Positions 1 to 6,808 of a DNA stretch of 14,088 nt are shown one piece after another. Position 1 is the stretch's first letter, and each line of letters begins with the position of its first letter. The translations under genes were made by a program, and so were the position numbers. Under the pieces are notes generated by a model that was given only the letters and a program-made list of their open reading frames with translations, searched no databases and was not told where the DNA came from. Source of the DNA: an uncultured Collinsella sp. (GTDB lineage: Bacteria > Actinomycetota > Coriobacteriia > Coriobacteriales > Coriobacteriaceae); NCBI GenBank assembly GCA_902482615.1, contig CABTAA010000018.1, forward strand, positions 1-14,088, in the 5' to 3' direction.

Positions 1-792
1 GCGCTTGATGGTGGTGCCGCCCGACACATGAATCATGTCGACGCCGGCCTTCTCCAGGCGACGTGAGACGTAGATCATGTCGTTGAGGGTCAGGCCGCCA
101 TCGGTGTACTCATCGCCCGAGATGCGGACGTCAATGATAAAGTCCTTGCCGCAGCGCTCGCGAATCTCGGCGATAACCTCGAGTAAGAAGCGCATGCGGG
201 CGTCGAGCGAGCCACCGTACTCATCGGTACGCTTGTTGTAGAGCGGAGTCAAAAAACCGCCGAGCATGCCGTGGGCGTGCGCTGCATGGACCTCGACGCC
301 ATCGACACCGGCCTTCTGCATACGCACGGCAGCGTCGCCAAACTGATGCGTGAGCTCGTGAATCTCGTCGACCGTGATGGGGCGCGGCGCCTCGCGGGCA
401 TAGGACGGGCCCACAAAGGACGGAGCGATCAGGCGCGGCGTGCCCGGAATGTTAAAGGCCATGTAGGCGGGGTGGAAGAGCTGCGGCATGATCTTGCAGC
501 CATACTCGTGGACGGCCGCAGCGAGCTTTTCCCAGCCAGGGATAAACGTGTCGTCGTAGCAGCACATGTCACCCGGCAGATAGGTATAGGTAGGCTCGAC
601 CGTCACGACCTCGGTGATGATCAGGCCAACGCCGCCCTTGGCACGGGCACGGTAATGATCGACCAAGTCGTCGGTCACATAGCCATGATCGGCCAGGTTC
701 GTGGACACCGGCGGCATAAAGACGCGGTTCTTGACCTCGGTCGTACCGACCTTGATCGGGCTAAAGAGCATCGGATAGGCGGAGGACTCCAT
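1..792 (-). CDS. NADH:flavin oxidoreductase, Old Yellow Enzyme family (partial, C-terminus off the window)
   Basis: The minus strand is open from an ATG at 792 to the window edge, giving 264 N-terminal residues of a TIM-barrel flavin oxidoreductase. Visible family marks are the N-terminal LFSPIKVGTTEVKNRVFMPP, QLFHP (residues 104-108), the FMN/substrate histidine pair in VHAAHAHG (H169 and H172) and LTPLYNKRTDEYGGSLDAR (181-199). In this family the barrel binds FMN and reduces activated C=C bonds. The 2,4-dienoyl-CoA reductase and bile-acid (BaiCD/BaiH) branch carries extra 4Fe-4S and FAD domains after the barrel, but that part lies outside the window, so the subfamily and substrate cannot be assigned. 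AAAGGAA lies 8 nt before the ATG. The gene follows the feo locus but has its own promoter-like region at 822-873, so it is probably a separate transcript. Confidence 0.9.
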   Translation of the reverse strand, partial: MESSAYPMLFSPIKVGTTEVKNRVFMPPVSTNLADHGYVTDDLVDHYRARAKGGVGLIITEVVTVEPTYTYLPGDMCCYDDTFIPGWEKLAAAVHEYGCKIMPQLFHPAYMAFNIPGTPRLIAPSFVGPSYAREAPRPITVDEIHELTHQFGDAAVRMQKAGVDGVEVHAAHAHGMLGGFLTPLYNKRTDEYGGSLDARMRFLLEVIAEIRERCGKDFIIDVRISGDEYTDGGLTLNDMIYVSRRLEKAGVDMIHVSGGTTIKR

Positions 793-821
793 ACAGGGTT
801 CCTTTCGTTTGAGCCGCTCGG

Positions 822-873
822 CGGCAGTTGCTAACGTACTTATCGTATCAGCAACTGCCGTGTCCGCAGTCAA
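822..873 (-). promoter_or_regulatory. Candidate promoter/operator of the flavin oxidoreductase gene
   Basis: A perfect 11-bp inverted repeat, CGGCAGTTGCT (822-832) and AGCAACTGCCG (850-860), is separated by 17 nt. It lies 30-68 bp upstream of the oxidoreductase ATG. Read on the minus strand, a TGATACGAT extended -10-like sequence (TACGAT, 842-847) sits in the spacer, and TTGACT (868-873) lies upstream as a -35 candidate. The 20-bp distance between the two boxes is longer than ideal, so the exact promoter is uncertain. The placement suits a repressor or activator operator. There is no T-run, so it is not an obvious terminator. Confidence 0.5.
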
Positions 874-894
874 ACATGCCCAAACGCCGGTCGG

Positions 895-1095
895 CTAATG
901 AATACCGCGGCCCAAGTCTTCGGCGATTTTGTCTACGCCCTTAAGCGCGGCGCACGTCTTTTTGTTAGAACAATGCCCCGTGCAAACGCCACCCTGAGCG
1001 CAGTCGGCGCAGGTGCCCTTGCGGTAGATGCGCACGCACACGGCAACAAACGCAATACCGATTACAGCCAGTACAACAATATCGATAGGTGCCAT
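895..1095 (-). CDS. FeoB-associated Cys-rich membrane protein
   Basis: This is a 66-residue protein with one N-terminal membrane helix (about residues 5-22), a short basic stretch (RIYRKG) and a Cys-rich tail with Cys29, Cys32, Cys38, Cys42 and Cys48, plus Cys20 at the helix end. Helix followed by CxxC-type Cys is the pattern of the small FeoB-associated proteins found beside feoB in anaerobes. They are thought to assist Fe(II) transport, but no biochemical role is firmly established. AGGAGG lies close before the ATG. The gene lies 175 bp beyond feoB on the same strand, with a terminator between (1209-1240), so it is probably transcribed separately or by read-through. A half-site like that of the feo palindrome (1110-1118) stands just upstream of its ribosome binding site. 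Confidence 0.8.
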   Translation of the reverse strand: MAPIDIVVLAVIGIAFVAVCVRIYRKGTCADCAQGGVCTGHCSNKKTCAALKGVDKIAEDLGRGIH

Positions 1096-1109
1096 AGCAA
1101 GCCTCCTCT

Positions 1110-1118
1110 AGTTAACCA
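1110..1118. promoter_or_regulatory. Possible iron-regulator half-site before the Cys-rich gene
   Basis: AGTTAACCA is identical to the core of the left arm of the long palindrome upstream of feoA (4268-4282). It lies directly upstream of the AGGAGG of the small FeoB-associated gene. A weak partner (ACTTACTTT) follows on the plus strand, so it is only half a palindrome. Membership of the same regulon is inferred from shared sequence and gene context. Confidence 0.3.
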
Positions 1119-1208
1119 TCACTTACTTTACCCCATTCTCCACCTACCAAAAAGGGACAGGTTTATTTTGGTCGGTTTTATCTGCGGAAACGCCACATCT
1201 CCCCCACC

Positions 1209-1240
1209 AAAAAGCCCGAGTGTCGCTGGGACACCCGGGC
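1209..1240 (-). terminator. Rho-independent terminator of feoB
   Basis: On the minus strand GCCCGGGTGTC pairs with GACACTCGGGC: 11 bp with one G-U pair and a 5-nt loop. A run of five T follows. It starts about 30 bp after the feoB stop and has the classical form of an intrinsic terminator. Confidence 0.85.
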
Positions 1241-1270
1241 TCATGGAAAGGGGCTAATCCTTATTCGGAC

Positions 1271-3598
1271 TTAAGCAGAAACTGCGGCGGAAGCAGTGTT
1301 GGTCTCGTCCTCGTCGGTCCATGCATGCTTGGGCATGGGACGGAAGATCTGGAAGAGCATCGCAACCAGAAGCACGATGGCCACAATCGTCCAGATACCA
1401 AACTGTCCAAGAACAAGCAGGTTGTAGAACTGGTTGATGAACAGGCCGATCACCCAAGCAAAGGCGCACTCGTAACCGATGGCAATCGCGAACCACTTGC
1501 CGGAATCCATCTGGTTGCGAATGGCACCCATGGCGGCAAAGCACGGAGCGCACAGCAGGTTGAACGCGCCAAAGGCGACGCAAGCGCCCATGGTGGGGAA
1601 CATGCCGGCAAACGCGGTCCACAGGCTCGGGTCGGTCTCGCCCGCGTCGGCAACGGACAGCAGCGAGCCGGCGGTGGCGACGACGTTCTCCTTGGCGACA
1701 AGGCCCGAGACGGACAGCGCTGTTGCCTGCCAGGTGCTAAAGCCAAGCGGGGCGAAGATCCAGGAGACCAGATTGCCGAGCATGGCAAGCACGGAGTAGT
1801 CCATGAACTCCTCGGAGATGCCGTCCATCGCGGGCAGGTAGCCAAAGGAACCATTGTAGCTACCAAAGTTGGACAGGAACCAAACCACGACAGTGGACGC
1901 GAAGATGACCGTGCCGGCCTTCTTGATAAAGGCCCAGCAGCGCTCCCACACGTGCAGCGCCCAAGAGCGGATCGCCGGGAAGTGGTAGGCAGGAAGCTCC
2001 ATAACGAACGGCGTCGGGCGACCGGCGAAGAGCTTGGTCTTTTTGAGCATGAGGCCCGAGGCGACGACGGCAAAGACGCCCAGGAAGTAGAAGAGCGGAC
2101 TGATCCACGCGGCGGTGGTGGAAGAATCGCCGATGATGGAACCCATGAGCAGGGCGATGATCGGCAGCTTGGCACCACAGGGAATAAACGTGGTGGTCAT
2201 GACCGTCATGCGGCGGTCCTTCTCGTTCTCGATAGTCTTGGTGGCCATGACGCCGGGGACGCCGCAGCCCGAGGTCACGAGCATGGGGATAAAGGACTTA
2301 CCGGACAGGCCAAAGCGGCGGAACACGCGGTCCATGATGAAGGCGACGCGGGCCATGTAGCCGCAGTCCTCCAGGAAGGACAGCATCACGAACAGCAAGA
2401 ACATCTGCGGGACAAAGCCCATGATGGCGCCGATGCCGGCCACGATACCGTCGCAGACCAGCGAATCGACAAGACCACCGTCCTCGGTGCCGCCCGCCAC
2501 AAGGGCGTCGTGCACCACGGTGGTGATACCCGGGACATAGGGACCGTACTGTGCCGGGTCGACCGAGTCGGCATTGGCGCCCGCAGCCTCGACAGCTGCG
2601 TCGTAGGCGTCGCGGCCCTGGCCGAGCACATACCAGCCGTCGGTACCGAAGAGCTGGTCGTTGGTGAAGTCGGTCACCGTGCCGCCCAAGGTAGAAACGG
2701 CGATGTAGTACACGCAGAACATGATGACCACAAAGATCGGCAGGCCCAGGATACGGTTGGTAACCACGCGGTCGATCTTCTCGGAGGTGCTCATCTTTGC
2801 CGGAGCCTTAGTGAGGCACTCATCGATGATGTGCGCAATGACGCCATAGCGCTCACCGGTGATGATGGACTCGGCATCGTCGTCGCAGTCCTGCTCGCAC
2901 TGGGCGACCAGCTCCTCCACGCGAGCAGCCTTCTCCTTGGTGAGGTTGATGAGTTTGCAGGCGTCCGCGTCGCGCTCAAACAGCTTGACCGCGTAGTAGC
3001 GACGCTTGTTGGCGGGAACGCTCGCCGGCAGGTTGTTTTCGATGTGGTCCAGAACGTCCTCGATGGAGGAGTCGAACTTGTGCTCCGGCACCTGGCCCTT
3101 GGAAGCAGCGGACTTCTTAACCTGCTCGAAGAGCTCCTTGATGCCCTTGTTCTTAAGGGCCGAGATCATCATGACCGGGCAGCCGAGCTTCTTGGAGAGC
3201 TTGTCCGTGTCGATCTTATCGCCGTTCTTCTCGACCAAGTCGGCCATGTTGAGGGCGACGACTACGGGCAGGCCGGTCTCGATAACCTGAAGCGCCAGGT
3301 ACAGGTTGCGCTCGAGGTTGGTGGCATCGACAACCTGGACGACCACATCGGGCTCGCCGCTCATGAGGTAATCGCGCGAGCATTGCTCCTCGGGACTGTA
3401 GGGGGAAAGCGAGTAGATGCCGGGGAGGTCCGTAATGGTAACGTTCTTGTCGCTTAGGAGCTTGGCCTCCTTTTTCTCAACCGTGACGCCGGGCCAGTTG
3501 CCAACGTAGCCGTTGGCGCCGGTGATCAGGTTGAAAAGCGTGGTCTTGCCGCAGTTGGGGTTACCCGCCAGCGCGACATGGATCTGAGAATCCGCCAT
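1271..3598 (-). CDS. feoB: Ferrous iron transporter B
   Basis: This 775-residue protein drives Fe(II) uptake across the cytoplasmic membrane. The N-terminal G domain has G1 GNPNCGKT (12-19), the GNWPGVTVEKKE switch region (33-44), G3 DLPG (57-60), G4 NMAD (117-120) and G5 SAL (146-148). A helical spacer follows (about 175-270), then the membrane part with the two gate motifs, GCGVPGVMATKT (444-455) and FIPCGAKLP (471-479), each carrying a Cys likely near the iron path. After the first membrane helix (about 286-302) there is a long polar loop (about 305-378). GAAGGA lies just before the ATG. It is preceded by two feoA genes, with a 123-bp gap to the nearer one that contains an operator-like palindrome, so it may have its own promoter as well as operon read-through. 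Its terminator is at 1209-1240. Confidence 0.98.
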   Translation of the reverse strand: MADSQIHVALAGNPNCGKTTLFNLITGANGYVGNWPGVTVEKKEAKLLSDKNVTITDLPGIYSLSPYSPEEQCSRDYLMSGEPDVVVQVVDATNLERNLYLALQVIETGLPVVVALNMADLVEKNGDKIDTDKLSKKLGCPVMMISALKNKGIKELFEQVKKSAASKGQVPEHKFDSSIEDVLDHIENNLPASVPANKRRYYAVKLFERDADACKLINLTKEKAARVEELVAQCEQDCDDDAESIITGERYGVIAHIIDECLTKAPAKMSTSEKIDRVVTNRILGLPIFVVIMFCVYYIAVSTLGGTVTDFTNDQLFGTDGWYVLGQGRDAYDAAVEAAGANADSVDPAQYGPYVPGITTVVHDALVAGGTEDGGLVDSLVCDGIVAGIGAIMGFVPQMFLLFVMLSFLEDCGYMARVAFIMDRVFRRFGLSGKSFIPMLVTSGCGVPGVMATKTIENEKDRRMTVMTTTFIPCGAKLPIIALLMGSIIGDSSTTAAWISPLFYFLGVFAVVASGLMLKKTKLFAGRPTPFVMELPAYHFPAIRSWALHVWERCWAFIKKAGTVIFASTVVVWFLSNFGSYNGSFGYLPAMDGISEEFMDYSVLAMLGNLVSWIFAPLGFSTWQATALSVSGLVAKENVVATAGSLLSVADAGETDPSLWTAFAGMFPTMGACVAFGAFNLLCAPCFAAMGAIRNQMDSGKWFAIAIGYECAFAWVIGLFINQFYNLLVLGQFGIWTIVAIVLLVAMLFQIFRPMPKHAWTDEDETNTASAAVSA

Positions 3599-3666
3599 TC
3601 AATCCTTCTTCCTTGTGTGCCCGCACTGCTTTCTCCGCGCGGGCTGGATAATGTGCTTCAAAGTTG

Positions 3667-3702
3667 CTGCATTAAGTTAGAAATACCTAACTTTATCTGC
3701 AG
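3667..3702. promoter_or_regulatory. Operator-like palindrome between feoA and feoB
   Basis: AAGTTAG (3674-3680) and CTAACTT (3687-3693) form a 7-6-7 inverted repeat. A second pair, CTGCA (3667-3671) and TGCAG (3698-3702), lies outside it. It sits about 70-105 bp upstream of the feoB ATG in AT-rich DNA. The half-site resembles half of a DtxR/IdeR-type box (TTAGGTTAG) and shares AAGTTA with the palindrome upstream of the first feoA. Regulation by an iron-sensing repressor is inference. Confidence 0.45.
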
Positions 3703-3721
3703 AAATATGCACCGCGAGTCC

Positions 3722-3943
3722 TTACTGGACCTCGACGACGGCGGCCTCCTCCTTGCGGATGGAAAGCTCGTAGCCGCGCACGTTGATCTCGACCGGATCA
3801 CCGAGCGGTGCAACCTTCACGACCTTGAACGAAGTGCCCTTGATGAGCCCCAGGTCCATAAGGTGGCGGCGAAGCGCACCCTCACCGTGAAGCTTGACGA
3901 TGGTGGAGCTCTCGCCCACCTTAACGTCACCCAACGTCTTCAT
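3722..3943 (-). CDS. feoA: FeoA-domain protein (feoB-proximal)
   Basis: This 73-residue protein has the SH3-like FeoA fold: opening MKTLGDVKVGESSTIVKL, the central LRRHLMDLGLIKGT (24-37) and the terminal strand YELSIRKEEAAVVEV. FeoA is a small cytoplasmic partner of FeoB needed for normal Fe(II) uptake, probably by touching the FeoB G domain. A GGGGGACAAGAGG stretch precedes the ATG. It lies 39 bp after the other feoA and 123 bp before feoB on the same strand, so all three probably form one operon. Two separate feoA genes are common in anaerobes; the division of labour between them is unknown. Confidence 0.93.
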   Translation of the reverse strand: MKTLGDVKVGESSTIVKLHGEGALRRHLMDLGLIKGTSFKVVKVAPLGDPVEINVRGYELSIRKEEAAVVEVQ

Positions 3944-3982
3944 CCTCTTGTCCCCCTTTCGGTTTTTATCAAATGCTGTGGA

Positions 3983-4225
3983 CTAACCGACGGTCATGAT
4001 GTGCATGGCAACCTTGGAATCGATGCCAAAGCGTGCGCCCAACACTGTGACGATGATATTGGCGCCACTCGAGCTCACCACGTGGATCTCGCTGCCCTCG
4101 ACAAAGCCGAGGTCCTTGAGGTGATGCTTCATGTCCTCATTGCCCTTTACACGAGACACGCGCACGGTTTCGCCCGCTTTTACCATCGAAAGCGGCATTG
4201 CCGGCATCTGCGGTCCGCAAGACAT
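3983..4225 (-). CDS. feoA: FeoA-domain protein (promoter-proximal)
   Basis: This is an 80-residue FeoA-family protein, first gene of the feo operon. It differs from the second copy by an N-terminal extension with Cys (MSCGPQMPAMPLSMVKAGE) before the SH3-like core. The core shows the family signature HHLKDLGFVEGSEI (34-47) and the closing strand RFGIDSKVAMHI. The early Cys could be a metal or redox site, but nothing else supports that. TTAGGAG lies about 7 nt before the ATG. A 15-bp-arm palindrome 43-96 bp upstream is the likely control site. The product probably acts with FeoB in the cytoplasm. Confidence 0.92.
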   Translation of the reverse strand: MSCGPQMPAMPLSMVKAGETVRVSRVKGNEDMKHHLKDLGFVEGSEIHVVSSSGANIIVTVLGARFGIDSKVAMHIMTVG

Positions 4226-4267
4226 GAGTGGCTCCTAACGTCAGTTCGTCCTCAACATCGACGCGAT

Positions 4268-4321
4268 AAAAGTTAACCACGTCTATGTTCGCTTTAGTAA
4301 ACTAGCACGTGGTTAACTTTT
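4268..4321. promoter_or_regulatory. Long palindrome at the head of the feo operon (candidate iron operator)
   Basis: AAAAGTTAACCACGT (4268-4282) and ACGTGGTTAACTTTT (4307-4321) are perfect 15-bp inverted arms separated by 24 nt. The spacer, read on the minus strand, contains a TTTACT-like -35 candidate, but no convincing -10 was found. Each arm also contains the small palindrome GTTAAC. The position 43 bp upstream of the first feoA and downstream of the HPr terminator argues for a transcription control site. The regulator family (DtxR/IdeR, Fur or other) cannot be read from the site. Confidence 0.6.
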
Positions 4322-4368
4322 TGGAAAGGGTCCCTATTCAGATTTCGAAAAAGTTTCCTATATGAAAC

Positions 4369-4403
4369 AAAAAGGCGCGGCAAAGAGCTGTCCTTTGCCG
4401 CAC
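4369..4403 (-). terminator. Rho-independent terminator of the HPr gene
   Basis: On the minus strand GCGGCAAAG (4385-4377 side) pairs with CTTTGCCGC across a 7-nt loop, and CTTTTTG follows. The stem starts 10 bp beyond the HPr stop codon. It separates the HPr transcript from the feo operon. Confidence 0.85.
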
Positions 4404-4413
4404 CCTGTCATGC

Positions 4414-4662
4414 TTAGAGCGAGAGGTTTCTGATCGACGTGACGCACGAGGCCTCATCCACGCCCGAAACGCGGAACACGATATCTTCGCCACATTCGCC
4501 GTAGAGGGCCATCAGGCCCATCACGTCGCGACCATCGACATGACGGTCACCAATGCTGACCGACACGTCACTACGATGCTTGGCGATAATGTCATAGAGC
4601 AGCGCAACCGGGCGGGCATGCAATCCCAACGGATCTTTAATCGTCTTTGTAAACTCGACCAT
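4414..4662 (-). CDS. HPr-family phosphocarrier protein with Asp at position 46
   Basis: This 82-residue protein is a phosphocarrier of the PTS sugar-uptake system, which relays phosphate from enzyme I to the EIIA domains. The start is set at the ATG at 4662, behind GGGAGGGG; the frame is open for 15 codons further upstream, but that start has no such site and would displace the active His. With this start the active-site histidine falls at the canonical position 15 in DPLGLHARPVA (10-20). The regulatory position 46, Ser in HPr of both Firmicutes and E. coli, is Asp here (GRDVMGLM, 44-51). The rest of the fold is intact. No ptsI or hprK lies nearby; the gene is monocistronic with its own terminator. 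It may be the general HPr or a paralogue for one pathway. Confidence 0.88.
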   Translation of the reverse strand: MVEFTKTIKDPLGLHARPVALLYDIIAKHRSDVSVSIGDRHVDGRDVMGLMALYGECGEDIVFRVSGVDEASCVTSIRNLSL

Positions 4663-4761
4663 GTCCCCTCCCGCGACATCGCACATTCGGCCGGCAAACC
4701 CAGCCACGTGGTAGTTATTGTAGCGTTAGATGCTTGTTGAAGCCCGCCAAAAGGCTCAACC

Positions 4762-4869
4762 GGAAAGTGCGACCCGTTATTTGGCTGGATTCTGGGACGC
4801 AGTTTCCCAAAGGGGCCTGTTTGGGAAACTGCGACCCGTTTTGGACGCAAATTCTGGGACGCAGTTTCC
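4762..4869. repeat. Two direct copies of a 46-bp self-complementary repeat
   Basis: Copies at 4762-4807 and 4824-4869 are both 46 bp and match at 36 positions. The differences cluster in the middle. Each begins GGAAAsTGCGACCCGTT and ends ATTCTGGGACGCAGTTTCC. The ends are complementary (GGAAACTGCG with CGCAGTTTCC, then an A-A mismatch, then CCC with GGG), so each copy can form a hairpin with an 18-nt loop. The 16-bp gap starts CAAAGGGGC. It lies in the gene-free 4663-4968 between aspS and the HPr gene. Nothing shows it is transcribed or coding. Confidence 0.75.
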
Positions 4870-4910
4870 GCGACGCCCGGTCAACCTATGCCCTCGCAAC
4901 ACCCACGCAT

Positions 4911-4942
4911 AAAAAATGAGGGAAGGCACGCCTCCTTCCCTC
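4911..4942 (-). terminator. Rho-independent terminator of aspS
   Basis: On the minus strand GAGGGAAGG pairs with CCTTCCCTC (9 bp, 7-nt loop), followed by ATTTTTT. It starts 26 bp beyond the aspS stop. Confidence 0.9.
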
Positions 4943-4968
4943 GTTACAGGCAATATGTAGCCGCTTGC

Positions 4969-6756
4969 CTACATCAGGCGCAGGCTGACGTCCTTGAGCT
5001 GGGCGCCGCTAACGGCACTCGGGGCGCCCGACATGAGGTCGGAGCCGCTGGCCGTCTTGGGGAACGCCATGACGTCGCGGATGGAGTCGGAGCCGGTGAG
5101 CAGCATGCACACGCGGTCCAGGCCCAAAGCGAAACCGCCCATCGGGGGCGCACCAAACTTGAGCGCCTCCATGAGGAAGCCGAACTGCGACTCGGCGCGC
5201 TCCTCGGTAAAGCCCAGGAGCTTGAGCATGGACATCTGCATCTCGGCGTTGTGGATACGCATACCGCCGCCGCCGGCCTCAAAGCCGTCCATAACAAAGT
5301 CGTAGGTGCAGGAACCGGCTGCCAACGGGTCGGCCTCGATCTTGGCAATGTCGGTCTCGGTCGGCAGGGTAAAGGGCTGGTGCTCGGCAGCATAGGCCTT
5401 GCGATCCTCGTCCCAATGGAACAGCGGGAAGTTGACGACCCACAGGAAGTCGTGGCCCTCGCGCTTGATCTCGAGTGCGTTGGCCATGTGGGAACGCATG
5501 CCGCCCAGGATCTCGTCAGAGAGCAGGCGCGGGCCGGCGGCAAACATCACGAGGTCGCTAGGCTCGACGTCCATGCGCTCGCGCAGAGCCGCCATCTCCT
5601 CGTCCGAGAAGAACTTGACGATGGGGCTGTTGATGGAGCCGTCCTCGCGGAAGGCGATCCAGGCCAGGCCCTTGGCGCCAAACGTGGAGGCCACGCCGGC
5701 GAGCTTATCGATCTTGGCACGTGCCCAGGCACCGGCGCCCTTGGCGTTGATGGCCTTGACGACAGAGCCTTCCTCGTTTGCGGCGGTCGCAAAGACCTTG
5801 AACTTGGAGTTGGCAAAGATGTCGGTCAGGTCGACCAGGTGCATGCCATAGCGGGTATCGGGCTTGTCGGAGCCATAGGTGTCCATGGCCTCCCAGTAGT
5901 CCATGCGACGCAGCGGCGTGGGCATCTCGACACCCATGCGACCGAAGGCATCGGACAGGACTTCTTCGAGCGCGCTCATAACGTCGTTCTGGTCCACGAA
6001 GGACATCTCGATATCGACCTGAGTGAACTCGGGCTGACGGTCGGCACGCAGGTCCTCGTCGCGGAAGCACTTGGCAACCTGGTAGTAGCGCTCGACGCCA
6101 CCGACCATGAGCAGCTGCTTCAGAAGCTGCGGGGACTGCGGCAGGGCGTAAAAGTTGCCCGGCTGGATGCGGCTGGGAACAATGAAGTCGCGGGCGCCCT
6201 CGGGCGTGGACTTAAACAGGGAGGGCGTCTCGACCTCCATGAACTCACGGTTGTGCAGCGCCTCGCGAATGGCAAAGGTAAAGTCGGAGCGCAGCTTGAG
6301 GTTGGCCATCATCTCGGGACGGCGGAGGTCCAGATAGCGATAGCGCAGGCGGGTGTCCTCGCTGGTCTCGATGCCGTCCTCGATCTGGAACGGCGGGGTG
6401 ACGGACGTGTTGAGTACCTCGGCGTGGTCGGTCAGGACCTCGATCTCGCCGGTCGCGAGCTTGGTGTTGGTGGTCTCCTCGCCACGAGCGCGCACGACGC
6501 CGTGAATCTTGATGGGCCACTCGGGACGCATGGTCTCGGCGATCTTAAAGGCATCGCCGTCGGAGTGCTCGGGGTCGAAGGTGAGCTGCGTGATGCCCTC
6601 GCGGTCGCGAAGGTCGCAGAAGATAAGGCCGCCGTGGTCGCGGCGACGGCTCACCCAACCGGTGAGGGTGACCTCTTCGCCCACGTTCTCGAAGCGAAGC
6701 TCGCCGCAGGTACGGGTGTGCATGGAATGCTCGTCAATGGGACGGGTCTGGCTCAT
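4969..6756 (-). CDS. aspS: Aspartyl-tRNA synthetase (class II, bacterial type)
   Basis: This 595-residue cytoplasmic enzyme charges tRNA with aspartate. The N-terminal OB-fold anticodon domain (about 15-110) includes GWVSRRRDHGGLIFCDLRDREG (split: GWVSRRR at 33-39, then DHGGLIFCDLRDREG). The catalytic domain has YRYLDLRRP (139-147), motif 2 FRDEDLRADRQPEFTQVD (231-248) and motif 3 GLDR (545-548), with the bacterial insertion domain between. His41 in RRRDHGG is the residue type associated with non-discriminating AspRS that also charges tRNA-Asn. AAAGGAGG lies 9 nt before the chosen ATG; a second in-frame ATG 11 codons on lacks such a site. The gene is divergent from serB and monocistronic, ending at the terminator at 4911-4942. 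Length is normal for the family. Confidence 0.98.
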   Translation of the reverse strand: MSQTRPIDEHSMHTRTCGELRFENVGEEVTLTGWVSRRRDHGGLIFCDLRDREGITQLTFDPEHSDGDAFKIAETMRPEWPIKIHGVVRARGEETTNTKLATGEIEVLTDHAEVLNTSVTPPFQIEDGIETSEDTRLRYRYLDLRRPEMMANLKLRSDFTFAIREALHNREFMEVETPSLFKSTPEGARDFIVPSRIQPGNFYALPQSPQLLKQLLMVGGVERYYQVAKCFRDEDLRADRQPEFTQVDIEMSFVDQNDVMSALEEVLSDAFGRMGVEMPTPLRRMDYWEAMDTYGSDKPDTRYGMHLVDLTDIFANSKFKVFATAANEEGSVVKAINAKGAGAWARAKIDKLAGVASTFGAKGLAWIAFREDGSINSPIVKFFSDEEMAALRERMDVEPSDLVMFAAGPRLLSDEILGGMRSHMANALEIKREGHDFLWVVNFPLFHWDEDRKAYAAEHQPFTLPTETDIAKIEADPLAAGSCTYDFVMDGFEAGGGGMRIHNAEMQMSMLKLLGFTEERAESQFGFLMEALKFGAPPMGGFALGLDRVCMLLTGSDSIRDVMAFPKTASGSDLMSGAPSAVSGAQLKDVSLRLM

Positions 6757-6783
6757 ACCAGTAATCCTCCTTTATGGATCTGT

Positions 6784-6808
6784 GCCGCCCCGTGTCGTTC
6801 CGGGCGGC
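6784..6808 (-). other. Hairpin-forming inverted repeat in the aspS leader
   Basis: GCCGCCC (6784-6790) and GGGCGGC (6802-6808) form a 7-bp stem with an 11-nt loop about 28 bp upstream of the aspS ATG. No T-run follows on the minus strand. A TAAGAT -10-like sequence lies further upstream (around 6863-6868), without a clear -35. The rest of the 256-bp aspS-serB gap shows no other structure, and no T-box. Confidence 0.3.

Noticed and set aside
1220..3457. Long open frame on the plus strand (745 codons) antisense to feoB
   Set aside because: Composition is His/Arg/Gly/Asp-rich without any domain, it is a mirror of the feoB codon bias, and the opposite strand encodes a fully conserved FeoB.
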